DNA of 64,000 nt from an uncultured Flavobacteriaceae bacterium (GCA_905182295.1 CAJJAZ010000004.1:1-64000), one strand, 5' to 3'. Shown: positions 10,369-20,075, numbered from the stretch's first letter. Notes: generated by a model not told the origin, from the sequence alone. Numbers and translations are program-made.

Positions 10369-11214
10369 ATGGCAAATATTACAGAATTAAACCAATTGAC
10401 TACGCAAGTCAGAAGAGACATTTTGCGTATGGTACACAAAGTTAACTCTGGTCACCCAGGAGGTTCCTTAGGATGTGCTGAATTTTTCGTAGCCCTATAC
10501 AATGAGGTCATGGAGCTAAAAGACGGTTTTGATATGGACGGTAAAGAAGAAGATTTATTCTTTTTATCCAATGGACATATTTCTCCTGTATTTTACAGTG
10601 TACTGGCTCGTAGGGGTTATTTCCCTGTAGCAGAATTAAGCACATTTAGATTGATCAATTCAAGACTTCAAGGACACCCAACTACGCATGAAGGTTTGCC
10701 TGGAATAAGAATTGCATCTGGTTCTTTGGGACAGGGAATGTCTGTGGCTATTGGAGCAGCGCAAGCTAAAAAACTTAACAATGATTCACACCTAGTGTAT
10801 AGCCTTCATGGAGATGGAGAGCTACAAGAAGGTCAAAACTGGGAAGCCATTATGTATGCTTCTGCAAAAAAAGTAGACAACCTGATTGCAACAATAGACT
10901 TAAATGGACAGCAAATAGACGGCGCAACAGACCACGTATTGCACATGGGAGATGTAGCCGCGAAATTTAAAGCTTTTGACTGGGAAGTACTTTCAATTGA
11001 AAAAGGAAATGACATGTCTGCCATAATAGAAGGTTTAAAAAAAGCCAAATTACTCAGTGGTCAAGGAAAGCCTGTTTGTATACTCATGCACACCGTAATG
11101 GGTAATGGGGTAGATTTTATGATGCATACCCACGCATGGCATGGTAAAGCACCAAATGACGAACAACTAGCCAACGGACTGGCTCAAAATCCAGAAACTT
11201 TAGGGGACTACTAA
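10369..11214 (+). CDS. transketolase, N-terminal (TPP-binding) subunit
   Basis: HKVNSGHPGGSLGCAEF, SLHGDGELQEGQNWEA; start at internal ATG 10369. Confidence 0.94.
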   Translation: MANITELNQLTTQVRRDILRMVHKVNSGHPGGSLGCAEFFVALYNEVMELKDGFDMDGKEEDLFFLSNGHISPVFYSVLARRGYFPVAELSTFRLINSRLQGHPTTHEGLPGIRIASGSLGQGMSVAIGAAQAKKLNNDSHLVYSLHGDGELQEGQNWEAIMYASAKKVDNLIATIDLNGQQIDGATDHVLHMGDVAAKFKAFDWEVLSIEKGNDMSAIIEGLKKAKLLSGQGKPVCILMHTVMGNGVDFMMHTHAWHGKAPNDEQLANGLAQNPETLGDY

Positions 11215-11225
11215 ACCGCAATAAG

Positions 11226-12179
11226 ATGAAGAAATATATAGATACAGGGAAAAAAGATACTAGAAGTGGTTTTGGTGCAGGATTGGCCCATTTAGGAAGA
11301 ACCAATAAGAATGTAGTTGCATTGTGTGCAGACCTTATAGGTTCCTTAAAAATGGATGAATTTATTGCGGAGAACCCAGAGCGTTTTTATCAAATAGGTA
11401 TAGCAGAAGCTAACATGATTGGAATTGCCGCAGGATTGACAATCGGAGGAAAAATTCCATTTACTGGTACATTTGCCAACTTTTCTACTGGTAGGGTATA
11501 CGATCAAATCAGGCAATCTGTTGCTTACTCGGATAAGAATGTTAAAATATGTGCCTCCCATGCTGGATTAACATTAGGAGAAGACGGCGCTACACACCAA
11601 ATCCTTGAAGATATAGGTTTAATGAAAATGCTACCAGGAATGGTGGTCATTAATACCTGTGATTACAATCAAACAAGAGCGGCTACCATTGCAATAGCAG
11701 ATTACCATGGTCCTGTTTACTTGCGTTTTGGAAGACCTGCTGTGGCTAATTTTACTCCGCCAGATGCGCCTTTTGAAATAGGTAAAGCCATACTTTTACA
11801 AGAAGGTACAGACGTTACCATAGTAGCCACTGGTCACCTAGTGTGGGAAGCTTTAATGGCTGCAGAACAATTAGCAGAAAAAGGGATTAGTGCAGAGGTG
11901 ATTAATATACACACCATTAAACCATTAGACGAAACCGCTATTTTAGCTTCAGTAGCCAAAACATCTTGTATTGTTACCGCTGAAGAGCACAATATCTTAG
12001 GGGGGTTAGGAGAAAGTGTTGCCAGAACTTTGGCTTCAAAACATCCTGTACCACAAGAATTTATTGGAACAAATGACACTTTCGGTGAGAGTGGAACACC
12101 AGCACAACTCATGGAGAAATACGGATTAAACGCAGCGGCAATTACAACTGCTTGTGAAAAAGTAATAAAACGCAAATAA
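11226..12179 (+). CDS. transketolase, C-terminal subunit
   Basis: Pyrimidine-binding and C-terminal transketolase domains (RFYQIGIAEANMIGIAAGL, TGTFANF). Confidence 0.94.
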   Translation: MKKYIDTGKKDTRSGFGAGLAHLGRTNKNVVALCADLIGSLKMDEFIAENPERFYQIGIAEANMIGIAAGLTIGGKIPFTGTFANFSTGRVYDQIRQSVAYSDKNVKICASHAGLTLGEDGATHQILEDIGLMKMLPGMVVINTCDYNQTRAATIAIADYHGPVYLRFGRPAVANFTPPDAPFEIGKAILLQEGTDVTIVATGHLVWEALMAAEQLAEKGISAEVINIHTIKPLDETAILASVAKTSCIVTAEEHNILGGLGESVARTLASKHPVPQEFIGTNDTFGESGTPAQLMEKYGLNAAAITTACEKVIKRK

Positions 12180-12201
12180 AATCGTTATAATACAAATGTC
12201 T

Positions 12202-12252
12202 AAAGGCGCATTTTAATTCTTTCTAAAAGATCTTAAAATGCGCCTTTTACTT
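12202..12252 (+). terminator. terminator after transketolase operon
   Basis: AAAGGCGCATTTTAA / TTAAAATGCGCCTTTT long inverted repeat. Confidence 0.7.
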
Positions 12253-12268
12253 TAAAATATAATTTGAG

Positions 12269-12886
12269 ATGAAAAAAGTATTATTTATTGCAATGGCCTT
12301 AATCACTTTTCAAGGCTTTGCACAGAAAGAAACTGGGATAGGAATTAAAGCTGGTGTAAATTACAGCCAGAACGGAGATTTAAAAACTGCTGTAAGTAGC
12401 GCTGCAAATGACCTTATTTCAGGCTCAGATCAAAAAATGGGGTACCACCTTGGTCTTTATGCTAAAATGAAATTGCCTCTTTTTTATCTCAGACCGGAAT
12501 TGACCTTCACCCATACCAAAAGTGCTTATGACTTTTCAGGGAACAATGGGGTTTACAGCCAATCTAAAATAGACCTACCCATTCTTTTAGGTTATGAAAT
12601 TATAGGTCCTCTACATGTGTTTGCTGGCCCTTCTATTCAATTTGTTTTAGGCAATGATTTTGACATAAAACAGGTTGCACTAACAGATTTAGAAAAAAAC
12701 ACTACGATTGGGTTTCAGTTCGGAGCTGGTTTAAATCTAGGACGTCTGGGCTTAGATGTGAGGTTTGAAAGGGGATTAAGTCCAAATCAAATCTCACTGA
12801 TCAACAACAACATTACAAGCATTTCTGAAAGCTTTATAGATACTAGGCCTACCCAAGTGATCTTTGCGCTTTCTTATGCTTTATAA
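12269..12886 (+). CDS. outer-membrane beta-barrel (porin family) protein
   Basis: Signal peptide, GIKAGVNYSQNG start, repeated amphipathic strands. Confidence 0.8.
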   Translation: MKKVLFIAMALITFQGFAQKETGIGIKAGVNYSQNGDLKTAVSSAANDLISGSDQKMGYHLGLYAKMKLPLFYLRPELTFTHTKSAYDFSGNNGVYSQSKIDLPILLGYEIIGPLHVFAGPSIQFVLGNDFDIKQVALTDLEKNTTIGFQFGAGLNLGRLGLDVRFERGLSPNQISLINNNITSISESFIDTRPTQVIFALSYAL

Positions 12887-12892
12887 ACTTTT

Positions 12893-13837
12893 TTAATCTT
12901 TATCTAAATAGTCCGGAATACCATCACCATCTGAATCTGTAAAAGTGATGGACCCATTTGCATTAATTACAATTTCTTCTCTGGTGGGAATACCATCGTT
13001 GTCGTCATCCGAATCTGCATGATTGGCTAAAGCCTGTTGAAAACTACTGGCTTCCTCATCTGCATCTGTATTGTCGTTACCCAAAATCCCGTCCCCATTT
13101 AGATCTTCTAATATGGAAGGAATACCATCATTATCATAATCTGTATCTACTACAAATTTACCCAATTCAATAGAAAAAATCAGTGGCGTGTAAGCTGGAA
13201 TAACTCCAGAACTAGAATTGTAGTAACCCAGGGCAGAAGGAAAAACAAACAAGCCAATACCACTATCCGTGAAGGTTGTTGTACCATCTGGATGGTTTTC
13301 TACATTAAGACCAGCTTTAAGCTTATTCACACCCAACTGATACCCTCTTATCGTAAAGGGAAGGTATTGCCAAAGAAAACTGGCAGATGCGTCAAATGAT
13401 TTGCCATTTAAAAAACTCCCCTCATACTTAATAAGCGTGGAGTCTGCAACTGTAGGAGAAATTCCACTACCACCCTCTCTCACCACCAAATAATAATACG
13501 TATGGTTCACAACCTCTTTTGTGTCCAAACCATAATAATCAGAATCAATAGCAATGGTTTCTGATTGCATCATTTGAGAAAGTGGCGTTTTATTGGCATT
13601 GTCTCCAGCAAGTGTGTCTACCCTAACCTTGAAGTCAAAACCATCAGGGGGGGTTTGAAAAGACTCATAATTGTAAAAATGTGTCTCCAAAAAAGCAGAA
13701 ATATCTTCGGCATTGGTTGGTTCAACCTCACTTAAAGTAAGTGGCGGCACTAATTCTACTCCTAGTATCTCATTTTTCTTACAAGAAATAACAGTGAGTA
13801 ATACAAAAGCACAAAGGAATATAGTATTCTTAGACAT
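12893..13837 (-). CDS. FKBP-type peptidyl-prolyl isomerase lipoprotein with Ca-binding-like repeats
   Basis: Lipobox (VISC), FKBP-like LIKYEGSFLNGKSFDAS, three D-rich DxDxDGIP repeats at the C-terminus. Confidence 0.78.
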   Translation of the reverse strand: MSKNTIFLCAFVLLTVISCKKNEILGVELVPPLTLSEVEPTNAEDISAFLETHFYNYESFQTPPDGFDFKVRVDTLAGDNANKTPLSQMMQSETIAIDSDYYGLDTKEVVNHTYYYLVVREGGSGISPTVADSTLIKYEGSFLNGKSFDASASFLWQYLPFTIRGYQLGVNKLKAGLNVENHPDGTTTFTDSGIGLFVFPSALGYYNSSSGVIPAYTPLIFSIELGKFVVDTDYDNDGIPSILEDLNGDGILGNDNTDADEEASSFQQALANHADSDDDNDGIPTREEIVINANGSITFTDSDGDGIPDYLDKD

Positions 13838-13916
13838 TTAGAATCATTTTAAGGCCGGCAAGATACAATTTTCCCTTATTTTTGTCAGAGACATTAACAA
13901 AGAATTTGTATTGTTT

Positions 13917-14306
13917 ATGCGTTTAGATAAATACCTATGGGCCCTGAGATATTTTAAGACCAGAAACATTGCTTCAGAAGCGTGTAAGAAGGGTCAAATC
14001 AGGGTTAATGATCAAACTGCCAAGCCTTCTAGGGAAGTCTATCCCATGGATAAACTCCTTATTAGAAAAAATCAAATCAATTTTCAATGTACCGTGCTAG
14101 ATATACCTGCTAGTAGGTTGGGGGCTAAATTGGTCGATATGTACCGCAAGGACACCACTCCATTAGAAGCTTTAGAGCAACACAAAGTAGCCGCACTTGC
14201 GCAAGAACACTATAGAAAAAGTGGTGCAGGAAGACCGACAAAGAAAGAAAGAAGAGACCTCTCTGGCTACGCCCAAGAGAATGAGGAAAATAATGATTGG
14301 GAATAA
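13917..14306 (+). CDS. S4-domain RNA-binding protein (Hsp15 family)
   Basis: MRLDKYLWALRYFKTRNIASEACKKGQIRVN S4 domain; basic C-terminus GRPTKKERRDL. Confidence 0.88.
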   Translation: MRLDKYLWALRYFKTRNIASEACKKGQIRVNDQTAKPSREVYPMDKLLIRKNQINFQCTVLDIPASRLGAKLVDMYRKDTTPLEALEQHKVAALAQEHYRKSGAGRPTKKERRDLSGYAQENEENNDWE

Positions 14307-14320
14307 GAACACAGCGCGAT

Positions 14321-14935
14321 ATGAATACAAATCAAGACTTAAATCAAGCCTATTGGGAAGAGAAATACCTCAACCAACAAACTGGTTGGGACATTGGGGC
14401 TATTTCTCCTCCAATGAAATCTGCCATAGACCAATTGGCCTTCCAATATTCGAATAAAAAAGATTTAAACATCTTAATTCCTGGTGCTGGTATGGGCTAT
14501 GAAGCCATTTATCTTCACCAAAAAGGGTATACCAATGTCCATGTGTTAGATATTGCAAAAAAACCCTTAGCTGAAATCGCAATTAAATGTGAGGATTTTC
14601 CAAAAGATCACTTGCACTGCGAAGACTTCTTTGATTTTCAAAAGGAGTCTTTTGATGTTATTTTTGAGCAAACATTTTTTTGCGCTATACCGCCTAATAA
14701 TAGAGAAATATACGTCCGTAAAATGCATGAATTATTAAAGCCAAAAGGTGTTTTAACAGGCCTATTGTTTAATTTTCCTTTAACTGAGCAGGGGCCTCCA
14801 TTTGGAGGGAACATAGAAAAATATTTGGATTTATTTGATCCTTATTTTTTAATAAATTTTATGGAAACAGCTCAAAATTCAATAAAACCTCGGGCAGACA
14901 AAGAACTCTTTTTTATATTTGAGAATAGATCATAA
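14321..14935 (+). CDS. SAM-dependent methyltransferase, TPMT family
   Basis: YWEEKYLNQQTGWDIGAISPP, LIPGAGMGYEAIYL. Confidence 0.85.
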   Translation: MNTNQDLNQAYWEEKYLNQQTGWDIGAISPPMKSAIDQLAFQYSNKKDLNILIPGAGMGYEAIYLHQKGYTNVHVLDIAKKPLAEIAIKCEDFPKDHLHCEDFFDFQKESFDVIFEQTFFCAIPPNNREIYVRKMHELLKPKGVLTGLLFNFPLTEQGPPFGGNIEKYLDLFDPYFLINFMETAQNSIKPRADKELFFIFENRS

Positions 14936-14959
14936 AAATAAGCCCTAAAAACAAGCAAT

Positions 14960-15454
14960 ATGTCACATCAGATATTAACACACCAAGAGATAGCCCATAA
15001 AATTCAAAGAATTGCTTACCAAATCTATGAATCTAATGTAGATGAGGAAGAGATTGTAGTGGCAGGAATTATAGGTACTGGTCTTGAATTTGCAAAAAAG
15101 ATTAGCCGCGTCCTTCAAGAGATCACCACTGCCAATATTTTACTCTGTGAATTAAAAATGGACAAAAAAAATCCACTTAAGGGTGTGAGTACCTCCATAG
15201 ATAAAAGTGATTATGAGAATAAATCTGTGGTACTAGTAGACGACGTTTTAAATTCAGGAAGTACCTTAATATACGGAGTACACCATTTTCTTCAAGTGCA
15301 TCTAAAACAAATTAAAACAGCGGTTTTAGTCAATAGAAATCATAAAAAATATCCTGTAAAAGCTGATTTTAAAGGCATCTCACTCTCCACTTCATTACAA
15401 GAACACATTGAAGTAAGGTTTGAAAAGGGTAATGACGCCGTATATCTAAAGTAA
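14960..15454 (+). CDS. phosphoribosyltransferase (PyrR-like)
   Basis: PRTase motif VVLVDDVLNSGSTL. Confidence 0.87.
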   Translation: MSHQILTHQEIAHKIQRIAYQIYESNVDEEEIVVAGIIGTGLEFAKKISRVLQEITTANILLCELKMDKKNPLKGVSTSIDKSDYENKSVVLVDDVLNSGSTLIYGVHHFLQVHLKQIKTAVLVNRNHKKYPVKADFKGISLSTSLQEHIEVRFEKGNDAVYLK

Positions 15455-15467
15455 CATTTTGGCCAGC

Positions 15468-15992
15468 CTATAGTGACTTTAGATTGCTTTGAATTTTTTG
15501 GGAGATTTCATTGGGTGATTGCCCAAGTGCAGGAACTACCAAATGGGCCTGCTCATAATGTGGTGCCCGCTCAAAGAGGTGTTTTCCTAAAAACTCAGGC
15601 AATAGCGCTTTATCTAAACCTGCAAGTAGTGGCCTTTGATCCATTTCACCTTCTAGGCGAGTCACTAGTTCCGGAATAGAAAGCTTTAAATACACCACAA
15701 GGGTATTGGGAAAAGCTTTCATGTTTTCCATATTGTCACCAAAACACGGGGTCCCTCCCCCAGTAGACAAAACAAATGAATCTTCAGAATGTCCTATATG
15801 AAACAGTGCTTCTCGCTCTGCTTTTCTAAAAAAGACTTCCCCTTTATTCTTGAACAAGTCTGGAATAGACATTCCTTGCTTTTCAGATATAAAGTGATCT
15901 AAATCTAGAAAAGGAATCCCTAAGCGTTCCGCTAAGATCAGTCCAGTGGTGGTTTTCCCACTTCCCATATAACCTACTAATACAACCTTCAT
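15468..15992 (-). CDS. aroK: shikimate kinase
   Basis: GYMGSGKTTTGLILAERL Walker A, DLDHFI, STGGGTPC. Confidence 0.93.
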   Translation of the reverse strand: MKVVLVGYMGSGKTTTGLILAERLGIPFLDLDHFISEKQGMSIPDLFKNKGEVFFRKAEREALFHIGHSEDSFVLSTGGGTPCFGDNMENMKAFPNTLVVYLKLSIPELVTRLEGEMDQRPLLAGLDKALLPEFLGKHLFERAPHYEQAHLVVPALGQSPNEISQKIQSNLKSL

Positions 15993-16155
15993 ACTTTATA
16001 CGCTTCTATAGATACAAAGTTACATTTCTTCAAAGGTTTTACTCTTAAAATTTATACACAAAACCATTCAATAAAAAAAAACACTTTTTTTAAACCCTAA
16101 TTGACTGTATAGCAGTACCCTTTAAAAAAAAACAAAAAATTATATGTAATTAGCC

Positions 16156-16185
16156 TTGTAAGATTAATTATTGATAGTATATTTG
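16156..16185 (+). promoter_or_regulatory. Bacteroidota-type promoter for tRNA-Lys
   Basis: TTG (16156-16158), N19, TATATTTG (16178-16185). Confidence 0.75.
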
Positions 16186-16215
16186 CACCCGCTAACAGCA
16201 ATAAAGTTAGTTAAT

Positions 16216-16288
16216 GACCTGGTAGCTCAGTTGGTAGAGCATCTCCCTTTTAAGGAGAGGGTCCTGGGTTCGAGCCCCAGCCCGGTCA
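16216..16288 (+). tRNA. tRNA-Lys(TTT)
   Basis: Cloverleaf with anticodon loop CTTTTAA, T-loop TTCGAGC, acceptor GACCTGG/CCCGGTC with one mismatch; CCA not encoded. Confidence 0.93.
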
Positions 16289-16290
16289 CA

Positions 16291-16321
16291 AAAAAGTTAA
16301 GTCTTGCACTTAACTTTTTTT
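16291..16321 (+). terminator. terminator after tRNA-Lys
   Basis: AAAGTTAAGT-CTTGC-ACTTAACTTT plus T tract. Confidence 0.8.
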
Positions 16322-16367
16322 GTTTGCACCCTTTTTGAACAAATTTTTGTTTCTTTAGTGTACAAAT

Positions 16368-16450
16368 GCTCACGTGGTGAAATTGGTAGACATGCCATCT
16401 TGAGGGGGTGGTGTCCTATGGACGTGCTGGTTCGAATCCAGTCGTGAGCA
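16368..16450 (+). tRNA. tRNA-Leu(GAG)
   Basis: GCTCACG/CGTGAGC acceptor, long variable arm, anticodon loop TTGAGGG, TTCGAAT T-loop. Confidence 0.95.
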
Positions 16451-16474
16451 CTAAAAAGCATAAAAAATCACCAC

Positions 16475-16505
16475 AGCGACTTCCTACGGAAGTCGCTTTT
16501 TTTTT
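16475..16505 (+). terminator. terminator after tRNA-Leu
   Basis: AGCGACTTCC-TAC-GGAAGTCGCT then T tract. Confidence 0.92.
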
Positions 16506-16569
16506 ACCCGCTGAAATTCAAAAGATTTACTACATTTAATAGTGTATTAAATCATGAAATAGATCATTT

Positions 16570-17823
16570 GTGGCTACACCAAAAAAAGTTTCAATTATAG
16601 GCGGCGGAATTCAAGGACTGTGTACCGCTTATTACCTCAATAAACAAGGCCTTGAAGTAAGTGTATTTGAGCCTAAAACAACAGAGACAGGTGCCTCATA
16701 TGTAAATGCTGGTTACCTTACCCCCAGTCATATTATTCCATTGGCAGCGCCAGGAATGATTCGTAAAGGATTAAAATGGATGCTGAATTCCAGTAGCCCC
16801 TTTTATGTGAAACCAAGAATAGACAAAGCTTTCTTAAAGTGGTCGTGGCGGTTTTACAAATCGAGTACGCTACAAAAAGTAAATGCAGCCATACCTGTAA
16901 TTAAAGAGATAAACCTGCTAAGTGAACAGTGTTTCAAAGAGATTAAATTAAGTGGAGATTTAGGAGACTTTCAATTGAATCATCATGGACTGCTCATGCT
17001 TTATAAAACTAAAGCTTCAGGTGAGGCTGAAAATGATGTGGCCAAAAAAGCGGCCAACCTTGGCCTACAGGTGAGCTATCCGGATCAGAAAGAATTAAAC
17101 AGTCTGCAACCCCAGCTAAGCAAAGACATCTTAGGGGGTATATTATACGACTGTGACAGCCACACTACCCCAACAGAGATTATGCCTAAGCTAAAAAAGA
17201 AACTCTTAGATTCGGGCGTGAAATTCATCACAGAAAAGGTGTGCCGTTTTGAACAGCAGGAAAATGAACTTACAGCTATTGTCACAGACAAAAACAAATA
17301 CCCTACAGAAGAAGTAGTTATAGCTGCAGGGGCATGGAGTGGCCAACTCGCCAAGCAACTAAACATAGATTTGTCACTAGAGGCAGGAAAAGGTTACAGA
17401 ATAGATGTCCATAGAGAGACCGGTATAAAAATACCCGCCATACTCATGGAAGCAAAAGTAGCCGTAACCCCAATGAAAGGATTTACACGTTTTGCAGGAA
17501 CCATGGAATTATCCGGCATTAATACAACCATTAGAAAAGAGCGGGTAAAGGCCATTGTTAAAGCTGCAGAAGCCTATTACCCCGGGCTAAAAATTACTAC
17601 TGCTGAAAAGGAAGCAGCCGCTTCAGGAATGCGGCCAGTTTCTCCAGATGGGCTACCATACATTGGAAGGCCTAAAGCCCTAAAAAATCTGTGTTTTGCC
17701 ACAGGACACGCCATGATGGGATGGAGCCTGGGGCCAGCGACAGGCAAATTGATATCAGAAATTATTTTAAATAAAAAACCAAGTATGGATTTAACGCCCT
17801 TTGATCCTGACAGGAAATTCTAA
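16570..17823 (+). CDS. FAD-dependent oxidoreductase, DadA-like (D-amino acid dehydrogenase family)
   Basis: GGGIQGLCTAYYLNKQGLEVSVFE dinucleotide motif; GMRPVSPDGLPYIGR C-terminus; GTG start. Confidence 0.87.
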   Translation: MATPKKVSIIGGGIQGLCTAYYLNKQGLEVSVFEPKTTETGASYVNAGYLTPSHIIPLAAPGMIRKGLKWMLNSSSPFYVKPRIDKAFLKWSWRFYKSSTLQKVNAAIPVIKEINLLSEQCFKEIKLSGDLGDFQLNHHGLLMLYKTKASGEAENDVAKKAANLGLQVSYPDQKELNSLQPQLSKDILGGILYDCDSHTTPTEIMPKLKKKLLDSGVKFITEKVCRFEQQENELTAIVTDKNKYPTEEVVIAAGAWSGQLAKQLNIDLSLEAGKGYRIDVHRETGIKIPAILMEAKVAVTPMKGFTRFAGTMELSGINTTIRKERVKAIVKAAEAYYPGLKITTAEKEAAASGMRPVSPDGLPYIGRPKALKNLCFATGHAMMGWSLGPATGKLISEIILNKKPSMDLTPFDPDRKF

Positions 17824-18566
17824 TCGAGTGATCTAATTTTAATTGCTTTAAACCACACCCCAGAACCGTGATCTTGAAGGGCTAAGTATCCCATGTTTGC
17901 CTTACCATAGTCAGGATAATCTGACCATTTTCCGCTGTTTCTAAGTGCTTCCCATTCTGGAGTAAATTTATCAAAAGACACTATAAGCGACCCGTTTAGG
18001 TAATGAGACACCTTACCATGATCAAATATAATACGACTGGTATTCCATTCACCTACCTCATTCAAACGCTTGACGTCTTTAGCAACATGCATGGCGTAAT
18101 TCGCTCCTGTTTTTTGCCAATCCTCGATTGGTGATGGAAAACCAACATCGTCCAGAATTTGGTATTCAGGAGCAGTCTGGTATGGTGAATGATAAATGGT
18201 ATCTTCTATTACATGATAAAAAACACCGCTATTGCCTTCTGGACTAATCTTCCAAGACCAGGAAAGTTCAAAATTCTCGTACATTTTAGTAGAAATAATA
18301 TCTCCTCCCATATCTCCAGCCATGCCAAAGCAACTGATTAAACTATCAGAAATTTGCCAATTGGATGGCAGTGAGGGTTGGTTATAGCCCCGCCACTTTT
18401 CTGGAGCCATTAAAGATTCCCAAGAATCATTTACATTTAGATCCTCCATTTCTATTGAACTAGCTTGAGAAGCACTATTGGAAAGGGCCTCTTTATTTGG
18501 GTTGTTTTTACAACTTATTTGGCCTGCTAAAAGCAGCCCGATACCCCATAAATATATCTTTTTCAT
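17820..18566 (-). CDS. DUF1080 (3-keto-disaccharide hydrolase family) lipoprotein
   Basis: Lipobox (QISC), WKISPEGNSGVFYHV, APEYQILDD, WNTSRIIF. Confidence 0.85.
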   Translation of the reverse strand: MKKIYLWGIGLLLAGQISCKNNPNKEALSNSASQASSIEMEDLNVNDSWESLMAPEKWRGYNQPSLPSNWQISDSLISCFGMAGDMGGDIISTKMYENFELSWSWKISPEGNSGVFYHVIEDTIYHSPYQTAPEYQILDDVGFPSPIEDWQKTGANYAMHVAKDVKRLNEVGEWNTSRIIFDHGKVSHYLNGSLIVSFDKFTPEWEALRNSGKWSDYPDYGKANMGYLALQDHGSGVWFKAIKIRSLD

Positions 18567-18569
18567 AAT

Positions 18570-19964
18570 TTATTTTCTTAGTTTCATATTTTTAGGATCC
18601 CACAAAATAGCTTTATTCTCATAATAACTATCATTACATGCCAAAGCTGGTGCGGCAGCCCTATAGCCAAAAATAGCGTCTTCCACTACAGAATCACCTC
18701 CTCTTATAGCAGTGAGCCAGTTGCCAAAATGATCGTGATGCGCCCCTAAGTATCCTTTTTCTGCGGCATATACGATCTCCTCTTGAGGCTTCATTTCTTT
18801 CCTAGCAACTGTGTTAGAAGACCCGCTGCCTTTTGCTTGAGCAGCCAAATAAGGGTCTGTCTCAAAACTTTCTGCATTTCTCCTCACAATTACCTTATCC
18901 CATTGCACATCCATAGCGCCTTCGCTACCCACAATACGCAAATAAGTGGTTCCAGAAGTGCCATCTACAAAATTACATCTTAACGAGAGGTTAAAAGCGG
19001 AGTGTTGTGGTGTTTTAGGATAGTCAAATACACCCAACATTACATCCGGTACCTCTCTGCCATCGTTCCAATATCGCAGCCCTCCAGAAGCGTAAATTTG
19101 ATCAGGTCCATAAGAATTGGTAATAAAATGTAAGCTAGAGAATAGGTGTACAAATAAATCTCCTGACATACCAGTTCCATAATCCCTGTAATTTCTCCAT
19201 CTAAAAAAACGCATTGGATCAAAATCTCTCTTGTGGGTATTACTCAAAAAAGTATCCCAATCTAAGGTCTCTGTAGAAGCGTCTTCTGGAATGTTGTATT
19301 GCCAAGCACCTGTGGGGCTTCTTCTGGCCCAAAACCCCTCTGCATAATTAATATCCCCTATAGCGCCTTGGGCCAAAAGTTCCCTTGCTTTTTCATTTCC
19401 TAAAGAGGAGAGTCCCTGACTGCCCACCATAAAGACTTTGCCTGTTTTTCTTTGCGCATCAATAACAGCATGTCCTTCATCCAAACTATGTACCATTGGT
19501 TTTTCGCAGTACACATGCTTTCCAGCATACATAGCATCTATAGATATTTGCTTGTGCCAGTGATCGGGAGTACCAATAATAACAGCGTCTACTTCTGGAC
19601 GGGCAAGTATGGCTTTATAATCTCTTGTGGTAAAAATGTCATTTCCCCATTGAGATTTGGCTTTGTCCAAGTGTCCTTGATACAGGTCACAAACAGCGAC
19701 TAACTTTACGCCTGCATGTGCTAAAACAGCATATGTATCCTGTGTACCCATTCCACCTGCACCAATGAGTGCAATTTGAATCTGAGCATTTTTGGAAAGA
19801 TCGATTCCTTTAAGATTTCTCTTTAAGGGTTGCACTTGGGACGCCGACAAGAGAGAAGGTGTTGCAGCTATGGCCATGCTTCCAATGGAAAATTTTTGAA
19901 CAAACTGCTTCCTACTCCATCCAAAACTTTGATTTGGGATTGAAGATTGATTTATTTTTTTCAT
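18570..19964 (-). CDS. Gfo/Idh/MocA family oxidoreductase (exported)
   Basis: SRKQFVQKFSIGSMAIAA Tat-like signal; GAGGMGT Rossmann motif, VDAVIIGTPDHWHKQIS, YCEKPM. Confidence 0.92.
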   Translation of the reverse strand: MKKINQSSIPNQSFGWSRKQFVQKFSIGSMAIAATPSLLSASQVQPLKRNLKGIDLSKNAQIQIALIGAGGMGTQDTYAVLAHAGVKLVAVCDLYQGHLDKAKSQWGNDIFTTRDYKAILARPEVDAVIIGTPDHWHKQISIDAMYAGKHVYCEKPMVHSLDEGHAVIDAQRKTGKVFMVGSQGLSSLGNEKARELLAQGAIGDINYAEGFWARRSPTGAWQYNIPEDASTETLDWDTFLSNTHKRDFDPMRFFRWRNYRDYGTGMSGDLFVHLFSSLHFITNSYGPDQIYASGGLRYWNDGREVPDVMLGVFDYPKTPQHSAFNLSLRCNFVDGTSGTTYLRIVGSEGAMDVQWDKVIVRRNAESFETDPYLAAQAKGSGSSNTVARKEMKPQEEIVYAAEKGYLGAHHDHFGNWLTAIRGGDSVVEDAIFGYRAAAPALACNDSYYENKAILWDPKNMKLRK

Positions 19965-19976
19965 AAAAATAATAGG

Positions 19977-20012
19977 TTGGTTGGTATATTGGTTAATTTA
20001 TTGGTTAATTAA
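19977..20012. repeat. three tandem 12-bp repeats TTGGTT(N6)
   Basis: TTGGTTGGTATA / TTGGTTAATTTA / TTGGTTAATTAA, contiguous, in the divergent Gfo/MerR intergenic region. Confidence 0.75.
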
Positions 20013-20075
20013 TTTATTGGTAGGTAAATCCAATGGTTTTGCTTTCAATGGCTTAAGGTATAAAATACTTAAAAG

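Noticed and set aside
10369-12179. Split transketolase as a possible gene break or frameshift
   Set aside because: Two-subunit transketolases are common in Bacteroidota; both halves have complete domains and separate starts.
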